NCBI RefSeq assembly: GCF_904846705.1
Contig: NZ_CAJHBS010000007.1
Span: 1-64,000, forward strand
Length of the DNA: 64,000 nucleotides
Direction of reading: 5' to 3'
Source of the DNA: Psychrobacter sp. Pi2-52
GTDB lineage: Bacteria; Pseudomonadota; Gammaproteobacteria; Pseudomonadales; Moraxellaceae
Position numbers and translations under genes: made by a program. The stretch's first letter is position 1. Every line of letters starts with the position of its first letter. The notes under the pieces are model-generated. The model had not been told where the DNA came from and did not search any database. It saw nothing but the letters and a program-made list of their open reading frames with translations. This document shows positions 27,195 through 36,498 of this stretch, piece after piece.

Positions 27195-27203
27195 TGCTAA
27201 AAT
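27195..27203 (+). promoter_or_regulatory. possible extended -10 promoter of ftsY
   Basis: TGCTAAAAT fits the extended -10 form TGnTAtAAT with one departure. No convincing -35 is present. The start site would be about 95 bases before ftsY. Confidence 0.4.
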
Positions 27204-27304
27204 AGGTCAAAATTAAGCGTCATGTCGCTCGTAGCCAGATGACAACCTATAAATCCATTAACAATAAACAAATAATTGATTGTGATAACTTTTAGGGCAA
27301 ATTT

Positions 27305-28681
27305 ATGAACAACCCAAACAACAGTAACCGCGTAGTCATTAACCTTGATGCTGGTCTTGACGACTTAGATGACGATGATATTACCTTACCCAGTCTACCG
27401 GTGCAATCTGTGCCCATTATTGATGAAACAGAGAGTGTTGCTCCACAAAAGGATAGTACGGTAAACCAAGACGTCTCTAGTAATGTTGCTGCGGACAATA
27501 TTGCTTTGGCGACGCCAATTGTCATGACAGAAGAGCATAACGTACCTAAAGGTAATTCTGAAAGCTTTTCGAGCGCTACAAAGACAGCCGCTACAAGTCA
27601 ATCTAATACTGCGTCAACTATTCCTGCTATGCCGTTGCAAGAGCAATTGGGTGATACGCCAAGTGTAAACCCAGTGGCTGACAGCGATGAGGTAGCTACT
27701 ACCAAAGAGCCTGCTATAGAGTCACAAGAGACTAAAGAAGATAAGAAAAAGGGCAGCTGGTTTAACCGTATGAAAACGGGCCTCAGTAAGTCACGCAAAA
27801 ACTTAGCCGAAGGCATGGTCAGTATCTTAATCGGTGGTAAAGAGATTGATGACGAGCTATTAGAAGAAGTCGAAGATCAGCTATTGGTAGCCGATATTGG
27901 CGTCAACGCGACGAACCGTATCATCAAGAGCCTTACTGAGCAGACAGATCGTGGTGACTTGATCTATGCACACTCTCTATATAAAGCATTGCAAAGTGAG
28001 TTGGTTGATATCCTCACACCAAAAGTTGAGCCTCTGGTGATTGACACTAGCAAAAAGCCATTCGTTATATTAGTAGTAGGTGTCAATGGTGTGGGCAAAA
28101 CCACAACGATTGGTAAGCTTGCCAAGCGCCTACAGGGCGAGGGCAAATCAGTCATGCTGGCAGCGGGTGATACGTTCCGTGCGGCAGCTACTGAGCAGTT
28201 ACAGATTTGGGGCGAGCGCAATCATATTCCAGTAGTGGCGCAAGGTCATGGTTCTGACAGCGCTTCTGTCATTTTTGATGCGATGCAGTCAGCCAAAGCG
28301 AAAAATATCGATGTGCTCATTGCCGATACTGCGGGACGTCTGCAAAACAAGACGCATTTGATGGCAGAGTTGGAGAAAGTCGTACGTGTCATGCGTAAAG
28401 CGGATCCAAGTGCCCCGCATGAAGGTATGATTGTGCTGGATGCTGGCACGGGTCAAAATGCTATCAACCAAGTCGAACTGTTTAATAAAGTTGTGCCGCT
28501 GACAGGCATCACCATTACTAAATTAGATGGTACTGCTAAAGGTGGCGTGGTGTTTAATATTGCCGAAACGACAGATGTGCCTATCCGTTATATTGGTGTG
28601 GGTGAGTCAATTGATGACTTGCGTTCTTTTAGTCCGAAGCAATTTGTCGCCGCTTTGTTCGAGACCGATGATAAAGAATAA
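27305..28681 (+). CDS. ftsY: signal recognition particle receptor FtsY
   Basis: SRP GTPase that docks ribosome-SRP complexes at the membrane for cotranslational insertion. Residues 1-150 form the variable, acidic A domain (DLDDDDITLP, many Glu/Thr), which mediates membrane contact. The NG domain follows: the helical N part from about WFNRMKTGLSKSRKNL, the P-loop GVNGVGKTT at 259-267, DTFRAAATEQL, DTAGR, and TKLDGTAKGG. Length 458 is within the range for proteobacterial FtsY. It is a single gene here; ftsE and ftsX do not follow. Confidence 0.97.
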   Translation: MNNPNNSNRVVINLDAGLDDLDDDDITLPSLPVQSVPIIDETESVAPQKDSTVNQDVSSNVAADNIALATPIVMTEEHNVPKGNSESFSSATKTAATSQSNTASTIPAMPLQEQLGDTPSVNPVADSDEVATTKEPAIESQETKEDKKKGSWFNRMKTGLSKSRKNLAEGMVSILIGGKEIDDELLEEVEDQLLVADIGVNATNRIIKSLTEQTDRGDLIYAHSLYKALQSELVDILTPKVEPLVIDTSKKPFVILVVGVNGVGKTTTIGKLAKRLQGEGKSVMLAAGDTFRAAATEQLQIWGERNHIPVVAQGHGSDSASVIFDAMQSAKAKNIDVLIADTAGRLQNKTHLMAELEKVVRVMRKADPSAPHEGMIVLDAGTGQNAINQVELFNKVVPLTGITITKLDGTAKGGVVFNIAETTDVPIRYIGVGESIDDLRSFSPKQFVAALFETDDKE

Positions 28682-28735
28682 GAGAGCCAGTTTTATCTGG
28701 TAAATCATTTTTAAAAGAATAGGGAAGTAGACGCT

Positions 28736-29302
28736 ATGATAGTTACCACAGCAGCCTTTGGGTCACATCGATTAACACTGATTGCTCGTGTCAATGAACA
28801 TGGTCAGCCTATGCTCGTTGAAGCCAACTGGCTGCTGGCAGATAACTCATGGCATAGCTCAAAATCTGTACCTAAACTTAAAAAGTACTATGGACTGACA
28901 GATGAAGACTTTACCTTTATAGATAAAAATAGCCTAAGCATGAATGAACCTGCTCAAGCGTTATTAATAGAAACGATTTTTCAACTTAAAGACTATGCTG
29001 ATGGTAAACGTAAGACATTGGATTTGCCTTTAGACTTCTCTATGGGTACTGAGTTCCAGAAAAGAGTATGGCAGGCACTACAAGGTATTGAGTATGGCGA
29101 AACCATCAGCTATGCCACACTCGCGCAGCGTGTCAACAGTCCAAAGGGATTCCGTGCGGTTGCGCAGGCCAATGGCAAAAACCCTTTTAGCATTATTGTT
29201 CCTTGTCATCGAGTGATTGCCAGCGACGGTAAGCTCGGTGGTTATACAGGCGGGCTAGATAAAAAAGAGTATTTACTATCATTAGAAGGAAGTTGGACGT
29301 AA
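28736..29302 (+). CDS. ogt: methylated-DNA--protein-cysteine methyltransferase
   Basis: Suicide repair protein that transfers the alkyl group from O6-alkylguanine to its own Cys. The active-site PCHRV places the acceptor Cys at residue 157. The helix-turn-helix segment with the arginine finger is GFRAVAQANGKNP, and the KLGGYTGGLDKKEYLL tail completes the domain. The 90-residue N-terminal part is poorly conserved, as in Ogt. Length 188 and the lack of an Ada domain favour Ogt over Ada. It lies 54 bases after ftsY and may be cotranscribed; a terminator follows. Confidence 0.92.
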   Translation: MIVTTAAFGSHRLTLIARVNEHGQPMLVEANWLLADNSWHSSKSVPKLKKYYGLTDEDFTFIDKNSLSMNEPAQALLIETIFQLKDYADGKRKTLDLPLDFSMGTEFQKRVWQALQGIEYGETISYATLAQRVNSPKGFRAVAQANGKNPFSIIVPCHRVIASDGKLGGYTGGLDKKEYLLSLEGSWT

Positions 29303-29325
29303 AACTGAGTCTGGAGATATTTTAA

Positions 29326-29366
29326 TAAAAAAGGGCCAAATACTTTTAGTATCTGGCCCTTTTTAC
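29326..29366. terminator. bidirectional terminator between ogt and yebC
   Basis: AAAAAGGGCCAAATAC (29328-29343) pairs with GTATCTGGCCCTTTTT (29349-29364) with one imperfect position and a five-base loop. It serves the convergent ogt and yebC. Confidence 0.9.
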
Positions 29367-29382
29367 TGAACAATTAATACGC

Positions 29383-30132
29383 TTATGCTTCAAGCTGAGC
29401 CATGACGTCAGCAGAGAAGTTCACGTTAGTATAAACTTCTTGCACATCATCAGCATCTTCTAGCATATCGATCATCTTCATGATCTTTTCAGCATCATCA
29501 ACATTGTCGATCTCAGCCGTGGTAGATGGTGACATAGTGACTTCGGCGTTGTCAGAAATAAGACCAGCCGCATTAAGGGCATCTTGGACTTGACCGAAAC
29601 TTTCCCATTCAGTAATAACGAGTAAGCTTTCACCATCATTTTCAATATCAACGGCGCCCGCATCTAGTGCAACGAGCATGACTTCATCTTCTAAGCTGAC
29701 ATCGTTAAAAGTGATCTCGCCACGTTTAGTAAATAGATACGCCACTGAGCCTGATGTGCCAAGATTACCATCATTCTTGGTAAAAGCATGACGTACTTCG
29801 CTGACCGTACGGTTAAGGTTATCAGTCATGGTTTCGACCAGTACAGCCACACCACCGACACCATAACCCTCGTAACTGACTTCTTCCATGTTTTCATTAT
29901 CGCCGCCGCCTGTACCACGGTCGACAGCACGATTAATCGTGTCGCGCGTCATATTGACGGATAGGGCTTTTTCGATAACGGCACGTAAGCGTGGGTTTTT
30001 GTCAGGATCGGGATCGCCTTGTTTGGCAGCTGAAACGATTTCACGAATAATTTTGGTAAATATCTTACCCCTTACTGCATCCTGACGGGCTTTACGGTGT
30101 TTAATATTTGCCCATTTTGAATGGCCTGCCAT
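29383..30132 (-). CDS. YebC/PmpR-family protein
   Basis: A 249-residue protein of the TACO1/YebC family. The N-terminal signature [15 protein letters not shown] is diagnostic, followed by the central [17 protein letters not shown] and the [22 protein letters not shown] block. The family is described both as DNA-binding regulators and, more recently, as ribosome-associated factors that help translate proline-rich stretches. AAGGA lies six bases before the start. In many bacteria yebC precedes ruvC; here it is alone and converges on ogt. Confidence 0.96.
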   Translation of the reverse strand: MAGHSKWANIKHRKARQDAVRGKIFTKIIREIVSAAKQGDPDPDKNPRLRAVIEKALSVNMTRDTINRAVDRGTGGGDNENMEEVSYEGYGVGGVAVLVETMTDNLNRTVSEVRHAFTKNDGNLGTSGSVAYLFTKRGEITFNDVSLEDEVMLVALDAGAVDIENDGESLLVITEWESFGQVQDALNAAGLISDNAEVTMSPSTTAEIDNVDDAEKIMKMIDMLEDADDVQEVYTNVNFSADVMAQLEA

Positions 30133-30449
30133 ATAACATCCTTAAGTTCTACGTACTATTTTTATGGGTAAAAAAAGTGATCAACAACAACCTTCGATAT
30201 CTGATTGCCTGATTTTATACTATCATTACTTTGTCTATTTAAGGTAGTAGCGCTACTAGCACGTTAACGATTTGTATGTTGTTGAGAGTGCTTTTTTGCT
30301 ACACTGTGGCAACTTATAGATTGTATTCACTGTGATAGGTGAGCGATATTATAAACCAGTTTTAGCTATTTTGACCAACTTGCCCTTATCCATCACATTT
30401 TAAGTCATTGCGTGCTATCAAGCCATTGATTTTATAAAGTACTGATTCT
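30133..30449. other. gene-free intergenic region between yebC and the channel gene
   Basis: The two genes diverge, so both promoters should lie here. TTGCTACACT near 30297 resembles an extended -10 for the rightward gene. No reading frame or stable hairpin of note was seen. Confidence 0.4.
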
Positions 30450-31280
30450 ATGAAGCAACCAACCGCCGAAGCTCTTACACACTTGCGTAACCGTACGCAT
30501 ATCATTATTGAAGGCACCGATACTCGTCTGGGTAAGCTCTTTGATATTGTGTTGCTGATTGCAATTTTAGCCAGTGTGGCCGTCGTCATGCTTGATAGTG
30601 TGCTATATATGCGTTTGCAGTATGGCACGTTGTTCTTTTATGCAGAGTGGTTTTTTACCATTTTGTTTACTATTGAGTATGCGTTAAGGCTGTTTTCAGC
30701 ACCCAACCGCTTACGCTATGCTTTTAGTTTCTTTGGGATAGTAGACTTACTGTCTGTATTGCCAAGTTATTTGAGCTTAATGTTTGTGGGCGTGCAGTAT
30801 CTACTGGTGATACGGGTATTGCGTATTTTACGTGTATTCCGCGTTCTTAAGCTCAAAGCCTATATGCAACAGGCTGGGTTCTTGGCGTCGGCATTAAAAA
30901 CCAGTCAGCAGAAAATTACGGTTTTCTTCCTATCGCTTGTATTGTTAGTAACCATCTTTGGTTCAATTATTTATGTGGTAGAAGGGCCGGAAAATGGATT
31001 TACCAGTATTCCATTGTCTATCTACTGGGCAGTTGTCACGATGACAACGGTTGGCTATGGTGATATGTCACCTAAAACACCGCTCGGCCAAGCAATTGCA
31101 ACCATGGTCATGATCACAGGTTATTCGATTATTGCTGTACCAACAGGTATTTTTACGTCAGAGTTAGCACGTAATATGCGTCCACAGCTTAACCCAGTGA
31201 CTTGTCCAAACTGTGGTAAGTTCGGCCATGCAGTAGGGGCAGACTTTTGCGATCGTTGTGGACACGCGCTACATATCTAG
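30450..31280 (+). CDS. voltage-gated potassium channel-like ion transporter with C-terminal zinc ribbon
   Basis: A 276-residue inner-membrane protein of the six-helix ion transport family. The S4-like segment VIRVLRILRVFRVLKLKAY has regularly spaced Arg residues (about 112-130). The pore carries TMTTVGYGDMSP, the potassium selectivity filter, near residue 197. The last helix is followed by a short tail with two CxxC knuckles (TCPNCGKFGHAVGADFCDRC) that look like a zinc ribbon. Known bacterial relatives conduct potassium and open with voltage. What the ribbon binds is unknown. There is no clear ribosome binding site, and it is not in an operon. Confidence 0.9.
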   Translation: MKQPTAEALTHLRNRTHIIIEGTDTRLGKLFDIVLLIAILASVAVVMLDSVLYMRLQYGTLFFYAEWFFTILFTIEYALRLFSAPNRLRYAFSFFGIVDLLSVLPSYLSLMFVGVQYLLVIRVLRILRVFRVLKLKAYMQQAGFLASALKTSQQKITVFFLSLVLLVTIFGSIIYVVEGPENGFTSIPLSIYWAVVTMTTVGYGDMSPKTPLGQAIATMVMITGYSIIAVPTGIFTSELARNMRPQLNPVTCPNCGKFGHAVGADFCDRCGHALHI

Positions 31281-31325
31281 AGATAGGTTTAATCGTGGCA
31301 GTCAATATACCTACCTACTACGCAT

Positions 31326-32627
31326 CTACGCATCGATGTATTCGTCAACCAGTGGTGAAAGGTCGATCTCGACGCCTAGGTTGACCAGATTCCAGTACTG
31401 TCCTGATACAGTACGGTCTAGCATCATAGTGGTAGCTGAGGGTTGAAACTGACCGAAGTACTTCAAAGACGTACGCATCTGTGCAATGGCCTCGTGATGG
31501 ACTTGGCTACTGCCAAAATCAAATTCGCCTTCTTGATAGGGGCTAATGGATAAAGGTTTAAGCCCAATCGATAGCCACTTTTCATAAAACTCACCAGGGA
31601 TGTTCTTATCATCTTCGCGGCGAATATCTAGGGCAATCAAATCTTGTTCAAGTGCAGTGACGTCACCTCTTAGCGCATGTTTAACAAAGCGTTTGAATAG
31701 CTGCACTTCGCTATCGCTATAGCTGCGGATGCCACCAAAATCATAAGCCACGACACTGCCATCATGACGGAACGCAAAGTTACCTGGATGAGGATCGCAG
31801 TGCATACGGTACAACCCAAACAGCTGACCTGCGGTAAAGTGAAATAGGCGCTCTGCTATTTTTTGTTTGACGTCATTGTCCCACGTCGCGGCGACAGTCA
31901 ATGTCTCTCCCATCTCTTCGGTCAGCGTTAAAATCCGTCTAGAAGAATGGCTGCTAATCACTTTTGGAATAATAAGGCCTTCATCTTCTGCATGAAAAGC
32001 GCCGAATACGCGTAAGTTATGAGCTTCTTTAACATAGTCCAATTCATCGTGCAGACTCTGGCGAATCTCATTGAAAAGCTGCTCTTGTAGTTGCTTACTC
32101 ATATTGAGCACGCCAGCGATTTTTAATGCCATACGCACTTGTTTGAGATCGCTATCGCAGTTTTCATCGACATCAGGATACTGGACTTTAACTACCACTT
32201 TTTGACCCGATGGCAACGTCGCTTTGTGCACTTGTCCAATAGATGCTGCGGCAAAGGGTGTCTCTTCAAACTCGCTGAATAATTCTAAGATTGGCGCTTT
32301 CAGTTCGCGTTCAACTTGAGCTCGTATCTGCGCATACGGCATTGGCGGCGCATCTTTCTGTAGCTTTTCGAGCGCTGATGCAACCTCAGGCGGGAACACA
32401 TCCTTATATTGTGAAGCAATCTGTCCGACCTTCATCACTGCGCCTTTCATCTCACCCAACGTTTCGGCAATTTGAACGCCCACGTCTTGCATCAGATCTG
32501 AGCGAGCTTGCAGACGTTTTTCTTCGTCACTTGAGAGATGCTTAAATGAGTTTTTAGCGGCTTTGCCAGCAATACTTGCTGTCATACCAGCGAGTTTCAT
32601 AAAGCGTTTTCCGGACGATTTTGCCAT
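31326..32627 (-). CDS. ABC1/UbiB-family atypical kinase
   Basis: A 433-residue member of the ABC1 (AarF/UbiB/COQ8) family of atypical kinases. The KxGQ motif is in MKVGQIASQYKDVFP near residue 65. The Ala-rich loop GQVHKATLPSGQKVVVKVQYP follows, and DPHPGNFAFRHDGSVVAYDFGG supplies the catalytic and metal-binding Asp/Asn residues. Unlike canonical UbiB (about 540 residues) it lacks C-terminal membrane helices and is not in a ubi operon. It is better described as an ABC1 family protein than UbiB. It converges on the channel gene with a 45-base gap. Confidence 0.9.
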   Translation of the reverse strand: MAKSSGKRFMKLAGMTASIAGKAAKNSFKHLSSDEEKRLQARSDLMQDVGVQIAETLGEMKGAVMKVGQIASQYKDVFPPEVASALEKLQKDAPPMPYAQIRAQVERELKAPILELFSEFEETPFAAASIGQVHKATLPSGQKVVVKVQYPDVDENCDSDLKQVRMALKIAGVLNMSKQLQEQLFNEIRQSLHDELDYVKEAHNLRVFGAFHAEDEGLIIPKVISSHSSRRILTLTEEMGETLTVAATWDNDVKQKIAERLFHFTAGQLFGLYRMHCDPHPGNFAFRHDGSVVAYDFGGIRSYSDSEVQLFKRFVKHALRGDVTALEQDLIALDIRREDDKNIPGEFYEKWLSIGLKPLSISPYQEGEFDFGSSQVHHEAIAQMRTSLKYFGQFQPSATTMMLDRTVSGQYWNLVNLGVEIDLSPLVDEYIDA

Positions 32628-32750
32628 TCATGTCACCGTATAATGGGTTGTTTGCTCAGTCGTAATTCTATTATTTTAATTGCAAGATTACTGTTTGACT
32701 AATGTGTGAAGACGCGAGTAATCATTTACAAAAAAGTAAGCACAGTCATA

Positions 32751-33287
32751 TCATTTGTTTGTGTCAACTGCATACATATTGCTCAACCAGTAATCAAGCG
32801 CCATTTGATAGCCTAATTGTCCCAAGCCGCAAATGACTCCGACCGCAACGTCACTTAGATATGAATGATGACGGAAAGGTTCACGGGCATGAACATTGGA
32901 TAAATGTACTTCTATAAATGGCTTTTGGGTGGCCAATAGCGCGTCGCGTAGAGCCACTGAAGTATGCGTAAATGCAGCCGGATTGATAATAATAGCGTCA
33001 ATTTGGGCAGATTTATCCGCCAATAATCCATGATGCTGAATGTCGTCTACTAGCTTACCTTCATGGTTGGACTGTATGGATATTAACTCTACACCGTGGC
33101 GTGCGGCGCGCTCAACTAGTTGCTTTTCTATATCAGCAAGTGTCGTATGACCATAAATATGCGGTTCCCGTTTACCTAGTAAATTCAGATTTACGCCGTT
33201 TACCAGTAGTAATTTATGAGTCAGTATTTGATTTGAGTTTTCGTTAGTCGATTGTTCGGCTGTTTTTGACGGAGTAGAGGAGGTCAT
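32751..33287 (-). CDS. aroQ: type II 3-dehydroquinate dehydratase AroQ
   Basis: Shikimate-pathway enzyme that dehydrates 3-dehydroquinate, forming a dodecamer. The active-site blocks are [18 protein letters not shown] with the catalytic Tyr, [27 protein letters not shown], and the His in [20 protein letters not shown]. The core is the usual ~148 residues; a polar N-terminal extension of about 24 residues (Ser/Thr/Glu/Asn) precedes it. In many gammaproteobacteria aroQ is followed by accB-accC; this is not so here. Confidence 0.95.
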   Translation of the reverse strand: MTSSTPSKTAEQSTNENSNQILTHKLLLVNGVNLNLLGKREPHIYGHTTLADIEKQLVERAARHGVELISIQSNHEGKLVDDIQHHGLLADKSAQIDAIIINPAAFTHTSVALRDALLATQKPFIEVHLSNVHAREPFRHHSYLSDVAVGVICGLGQLGYQMALDYWLSNMYAVDTNK

Positions 33288-33491
33288 AATGGTCTCGGTA
33301 ACTATTGAGCGATGTTAATAATTTATAATAATATATGAATAATTTAAGGCGTGAGCTGCCAAGCTAAATTGGCTTCAACGCATTTTGCTCTTTATCATAA
33401 CAGCTTGCCAGCTAGGTTATAAAAATTTGTCTAAAAAAATTATCTAGATATCAAAAAGCATATTAAAAGTCTTTATGTTGCTAAAAACCCG
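33288..33491. other. gene-free region between aroQ and the cold-shock gene promoter
   Basis: This part of the 446-base gap between the divergent aroQ and cold-shock genes holds no gene I can support. It is AT-rich and should carry the leftward aroQ promoter. Confidence 0.4.
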
Positions 33492-33733
33492 TGCTATGAT
33501 ATTTTTTATGCAATAAATATTGCAAGTTTGTTGCTATCATCGAATTTCATGACGATAAGCGCTTTTGGCGAATTCGTCATCGAAGCACTATGTAGGTAAT
33601 TAAAGCACTACATAGATGATGGTAAGTAGAGTAGTAATACTCTTAATTTTTGATTTCATAATCTTAGACCCTGTTTATATGCAATGTCGCAAAGGAAGCT
33701 AGGGCTAAGCGGACTTTTTTAGGAAGTAATATT
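33492..33733 (+). promoter_or_regulatory. cold-shock gene promoter and structured 5' leader
   Basis: TGCTATGAT at 33492-33500 is an extended -10. A start near 33507 gives a leader of about 225 bases, as expected for cold-shock mRNAs that fold differently at low temperature. Visible pairings are ATGACGA with TCGTCAT (about 33549-33580) and CTATGTAG with CTACATAG (about 33588-33616). AGGAAG lies nine bases before the start codon. Confidence 0.55.
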
Positions 33734-33949
33734 ATGTCAGCTCGTGAGCAAGGTATCGTTAAGTGGTTTAATGACTCAAAAGGCTTTGGTTTCATTCAAC
33801 GTGACAGCGGAGAAGATATTTTCGTCCATTTCCGCGCGATTCAGGGTGATGGCTATCGTTCTCTAAAGGATGGCGAAAAAGTTGAGTTCAGCGTAGTAGA
33901 AGGTGACAAAGGTCTGCAAGCTGAAGAAGTCAGAAAGATAGAAGAGTAA
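33734..33949 (+). CDS. CspA-family cold-shock protein
   Basis: A 71-residue OB-fold protein that binds single-stranded RNA and DNA and melts mRNA structure in the cold. Both RNA-binding motifs are present: RNP1 in KGFGFIQ and RNP2 in DIFVHF. The opening [15 protein letters not shown] is diagnostic. It is probably regulated through its long leader. The neighbouring RhlB-like helicase could share a role in RNA remodelling. The exact Csp paralogue cannot be assigned from this sequence. Confidence 0.96.
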   Translation: MSAREQGIVKWFNDSKGFGFIQRDSGEDIFVHFRAIQGDGYRSLKDGEKVEFSVVEGDKGLQAEEVRKIEE

Positions 33950-34010
33950 TTTACTCAGACATTAAAGCGGTTTAGTTATAATGTCTGTACAAACTACTGA
34001 TATACTACTG

Positions 34011-34090
34011 AGTCAAGCCCATCTTATCTTACCTATGTTGAATGAACTGCAGCATATTTGGTAGGATTGGATTTGGGCTTGGCTTTTTTT
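34011..34090 (+). terminator. terminator after the cold-shock gene
   Basis: AGTCAAGCCCA (34011-34021) pairs with TGGGCTTGGCT (34074-34084) with one wobble, followed by six T. The long loop contains a smaller stem. Confidence 0.75.
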
Positions 34091-34239
34091 ATGCCTATAT
34101 GTCTGATGGTTTTCCACAGACTCGATAAGGCTACTTTTACTGATTACGATTTAAACGCTACATTTGACACTATAAAGGTTGATTTTGAACCTATTTATAA
34201 TTAATAAAATACGAGCAATTCATTTAAAAGGATATTTTT

Positions 34240-35394
34240 TTGAGCAATTTTACAACGTTTACTGATTTGCCACTTTCAACAGCGACCCTGCATGCAGTAA
34301 GTGATCTAGGATTTACTGAATTGACGCCCATTCAGGCAAAGATACTACCGCATACATTGGCACATCAAGATGCTATTGGACAAGCACAAACGGGCACAGG
34401 GAAAACAGCGACTTTTCTACTGACTATTATGGAAGCCTTGCTTAAGCGTCCATTTACTAATGACGAAGAGCGCTATCTTGGTGAGCCGCGCGCTGTGGTC
34501 ATGGCGCCAACTCGCGAATTGGCTCAGCAAATATTTGATGACTGCATTGCATTAACCAAATATACATCCCTACATAGCGTCTGTATTATGGGCGGTACTA
34601 ATTATGAAACTCAGCAGCACGAGCTTGAACGTCAATACGTTGATATCTTGGTAGCGACGCCTGGCCGTCTAATTGACCTTGCTAATAAAGGCATGGTGTA
34701 TCTAGATAGAGTAGAGGTACTGGTACTTGATGAAGCCGATCGCATGTTAGATATGGGGTTCATTCCTGATATCAAACGCCTAGTTGGTCGAATGCCTGCC
34801 AATACCGATCGCCAAAGCTTGTTGTTTTCTGCAACCTTTAACCAAGATGTGATGAATTTGGCCTATCGTTGGTTACATGAGCCTCAGTTTGTTGAAATTG
34901 AGCCTGAACACAAGACCAGCGAGTTAGTAGATCAGCATTTTTATTTGCTGACAGAAGATCAAAAGCTAGACGCCTTGCAGCGTATTATCAGTGATGAAGC
35001 AGTAGAGAAGGTCATCGTCTTTGCCAATCGTAAAGACCAAGTAAAGCGTCTGTATCACAAACTGCGTCAAGCGCATAATATTGTGATGCTCTCGGGCGAT
35101 GTCATTCAGCAAAAACGTGAGAAATACTTACAGCGCTTTAAAGATGGTCACGCGTCTATCTTGGTGGCGACAGATGTAGCAGGGCGCGGTATCCATGTCG
35201 ATGATATCAGTCATGTGGTTAACTTTACTTTGCCTGATCAGCCAGATGATTATGTACATCGCATTGGCCGTACGGGCCGTGCGGGACAGACAGGTATTAG
35301 TATCAGTTTTGTGAGTGAAGATGATGCCTTCAATATACCGGCATTAGAGAAGCACTTGGAAACCAAGTTTACGCTTGAGCAGTGGCAGGAATAA
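34240..35394 (+). CDS. rhlB: DEAD-box ATP-dependent RNA helicase, RhlB-like
   Basis: A 384-residue helicase core with all motifs: Q motif around FTELTPIQAKILP, I AQTGTGKT, Ia PTRELAQQ, Ib TPGRL, II LDEADRM, III SAT, and VI HRIGRTGRAG. E. coli RhlB works with RNase E in the degradosome; this protein resembles RhlB in size and in the FTDLPLS opening. It lacks a long basic C-terminal tail. The start is TTG at 34240, supported by AAAAGGA seven bases upstream. The assignment to RhlB rather than another small DEAD-box protein is probable, not proven. Confidence 0.88.
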   Translation: MSNFTTFTDLPLSTATLHAVSDLGFTELTPIQAKILPHTLAHQDAIGQAQTGTGKTATFLLTIMEALLKRPFTNDEERYLGEPRAVVMAPTRELAQQIFDDCIALTKYTSLHSVCIMGGTNYETQQHELERQYVDILVATPGRLIDLANKGMVYLDRVEVLVLDEADRMLDMGFIPDIKRLVGRMPANTDRQSLLFSATFNQDVMNLAYRWLHEPQFVEIEPEHKTSELVDQHFYLLTEDQKLDALQRIISDEAVEKVIVFANRKDQVKRLYHKLRQAHNIVMLSGDVIQQKREKYLQRFKDGHASILVATDVAGRGIHVDDISHVVNFTLPDQPDDYVHRIGRTGRAGQTGISISFVSEDDAFNIPALEKHLETKFTLEQWQE

Positions 35395-35422
35395 TTGCTA
35401 TAAACTGAGCATTATTCAAAAA

Positions 35423-35465
35423 ATAAAAGCCCTCAATATCGAAAATGGTATTGAGGGCTTTTTTA
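35423..35465. terminator. bidirectional terminator between the helicase gene and the SafE-type gene
   Basis: AAAAGCCCTCAATA (35425-35438) pairs perfectly with TATTGAGGGCTTTT (35449-35462), followed by T. It separates convergent genes. Confidence 0.92.
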
Positions 35466-35501
35466 TATGCTAAGTGTTAATAGTATCTGTTACCGATAAC
35501 T

Positions 35502-36401
35502 TTATTGAGCGTGTTCCATCATCTCAGTATGCTCATGGTGATTCATGTCCACTGATTCATCACTCATGTCATTCATACTATGATCCATATGGTCGTCCAT
35601 ATCCTGCATGTTGTGATCCATGTCTGCTGCCATATCCGTATCATGATTCATTTGGCTCATGTCGTGAGAGTCCATATCAGACATCATAGCAGTGTGGCTA
35701 CCATGATTCATCTCACCATGGCCGCCATGCATATTTGCCATGACCATCGGCACGACTGCTACTGCCAACCCTGATATGACCATAACCGCACCATTTAACT
35801 GCCTTAAGCGAAAACGTCCGATCTTATCACGTAGCCAACCGACCGTTTCGTGCGTCGCAACCAACATCGGTATGGTTCCTAGACCAAAGACAAACATCAA
35901 CGCAGCACCGCTTAATGGACTATGAGCAACGACCGCAATTAGTAGAGCGCCATATACCAAACCACAAGGCAAAAAGCCCCAAAGCAACCCTGCTGTTAAT
36001 GCGCGCGGAAAAGTATTAAGTGGAAATACCTTTTGACGCAATGGGCTAAGATACTGCCAAAAGCGCATACCAAAACGTTCAAGCTTAGTCAAAAACGGCG
36101 CACCAAGCATCGTCACACCGACGAATACCAGTACCAATCCTAATAAAATACGCGGTGTACTATTACCCATCATCAATGGCTTTAATACGGTAATACCGAT
36201 TAGCCCTGCAATTAAACCCAATAATGCGTAACTCGTTAAACGCCCAAAATGATACGTGGCCACCAAAGCACGACGTTTGGCGGGGCTGACATCTTTCATA
36301 GACAGACCAAATGCGGTCACAAGACCGCCACACATGCCTAAACAATGCGGTGAACCAAAGAATCCCATTAGTAATGCCGCCACAAGTAAAGCGATGGTCA
36401 T
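35502..36401 (-). CDS. sulfite exporter TauE/SafE-type membrane protein with Met/His/Asp-rich tail
   Basis: A 299-residue protein with about six membrane helices. The N-terminal GFFGSPHCLGMCGGLVTAFG, with its Cys pair, and the central LLWGFLPCGLVYGALLIA are typical of the UreH-2/DsbD-like branch often found beside cbb3 oxidase assembly genes. Residues from about 225 on form a tail of about 75 residues composed largely of Met, His and Asp (HGGHGEMNHG, MNHHEHTEMMEH). It looks like a copper or other soft-metal sink. ccoS lies 97 bases upstream on the same strand, which supports a role in cytochrome oxidase copper supply. AGGAG precedes the start. Confidence 0.83.
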   Translation of the reverse strand: MTIALLVAALLMGFFGSPHCLGMCGGLVTAFGLSMKDVSPAKRRALVATYHFGRLTSYALLGLIAGLIGITVLKPLMMGNSTPRILLGLVLVFVGVTMLGAPFLTKLERFGMRFWQYLSPLRQKVFPLNTFPRALTAGLLWGFLPCGLVYGALLIAVVAHSPLSGAALMFVFGLGTIPMLVATHETVGWLRDKIGRFRLRQLNGAVMVISGLAVAVVPMVMANMHGGHGEMNHGSHTAMMSDMDSHDMSQMNHDTDMAADMDHNMQDMDDHMDHSMNDMSDESVDMNHHEHTEMMEHAQ

Positions 36402-36498
36402 GAATGCGTCTCCTAAGAATGGTAAAGGGCGAACTTGCTAGTGCTGAATTATTTAATAAAACGGCACCAATAAATTACGCATTTATAAGGCAGATAAA

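Noticed and set aside
35580..35774. His-rich rightward frame opposite the SafE-type tail
   Set aside because: It is the reverse strand of the Met/His/Asp-rich codons and shows no start signal or independent support.
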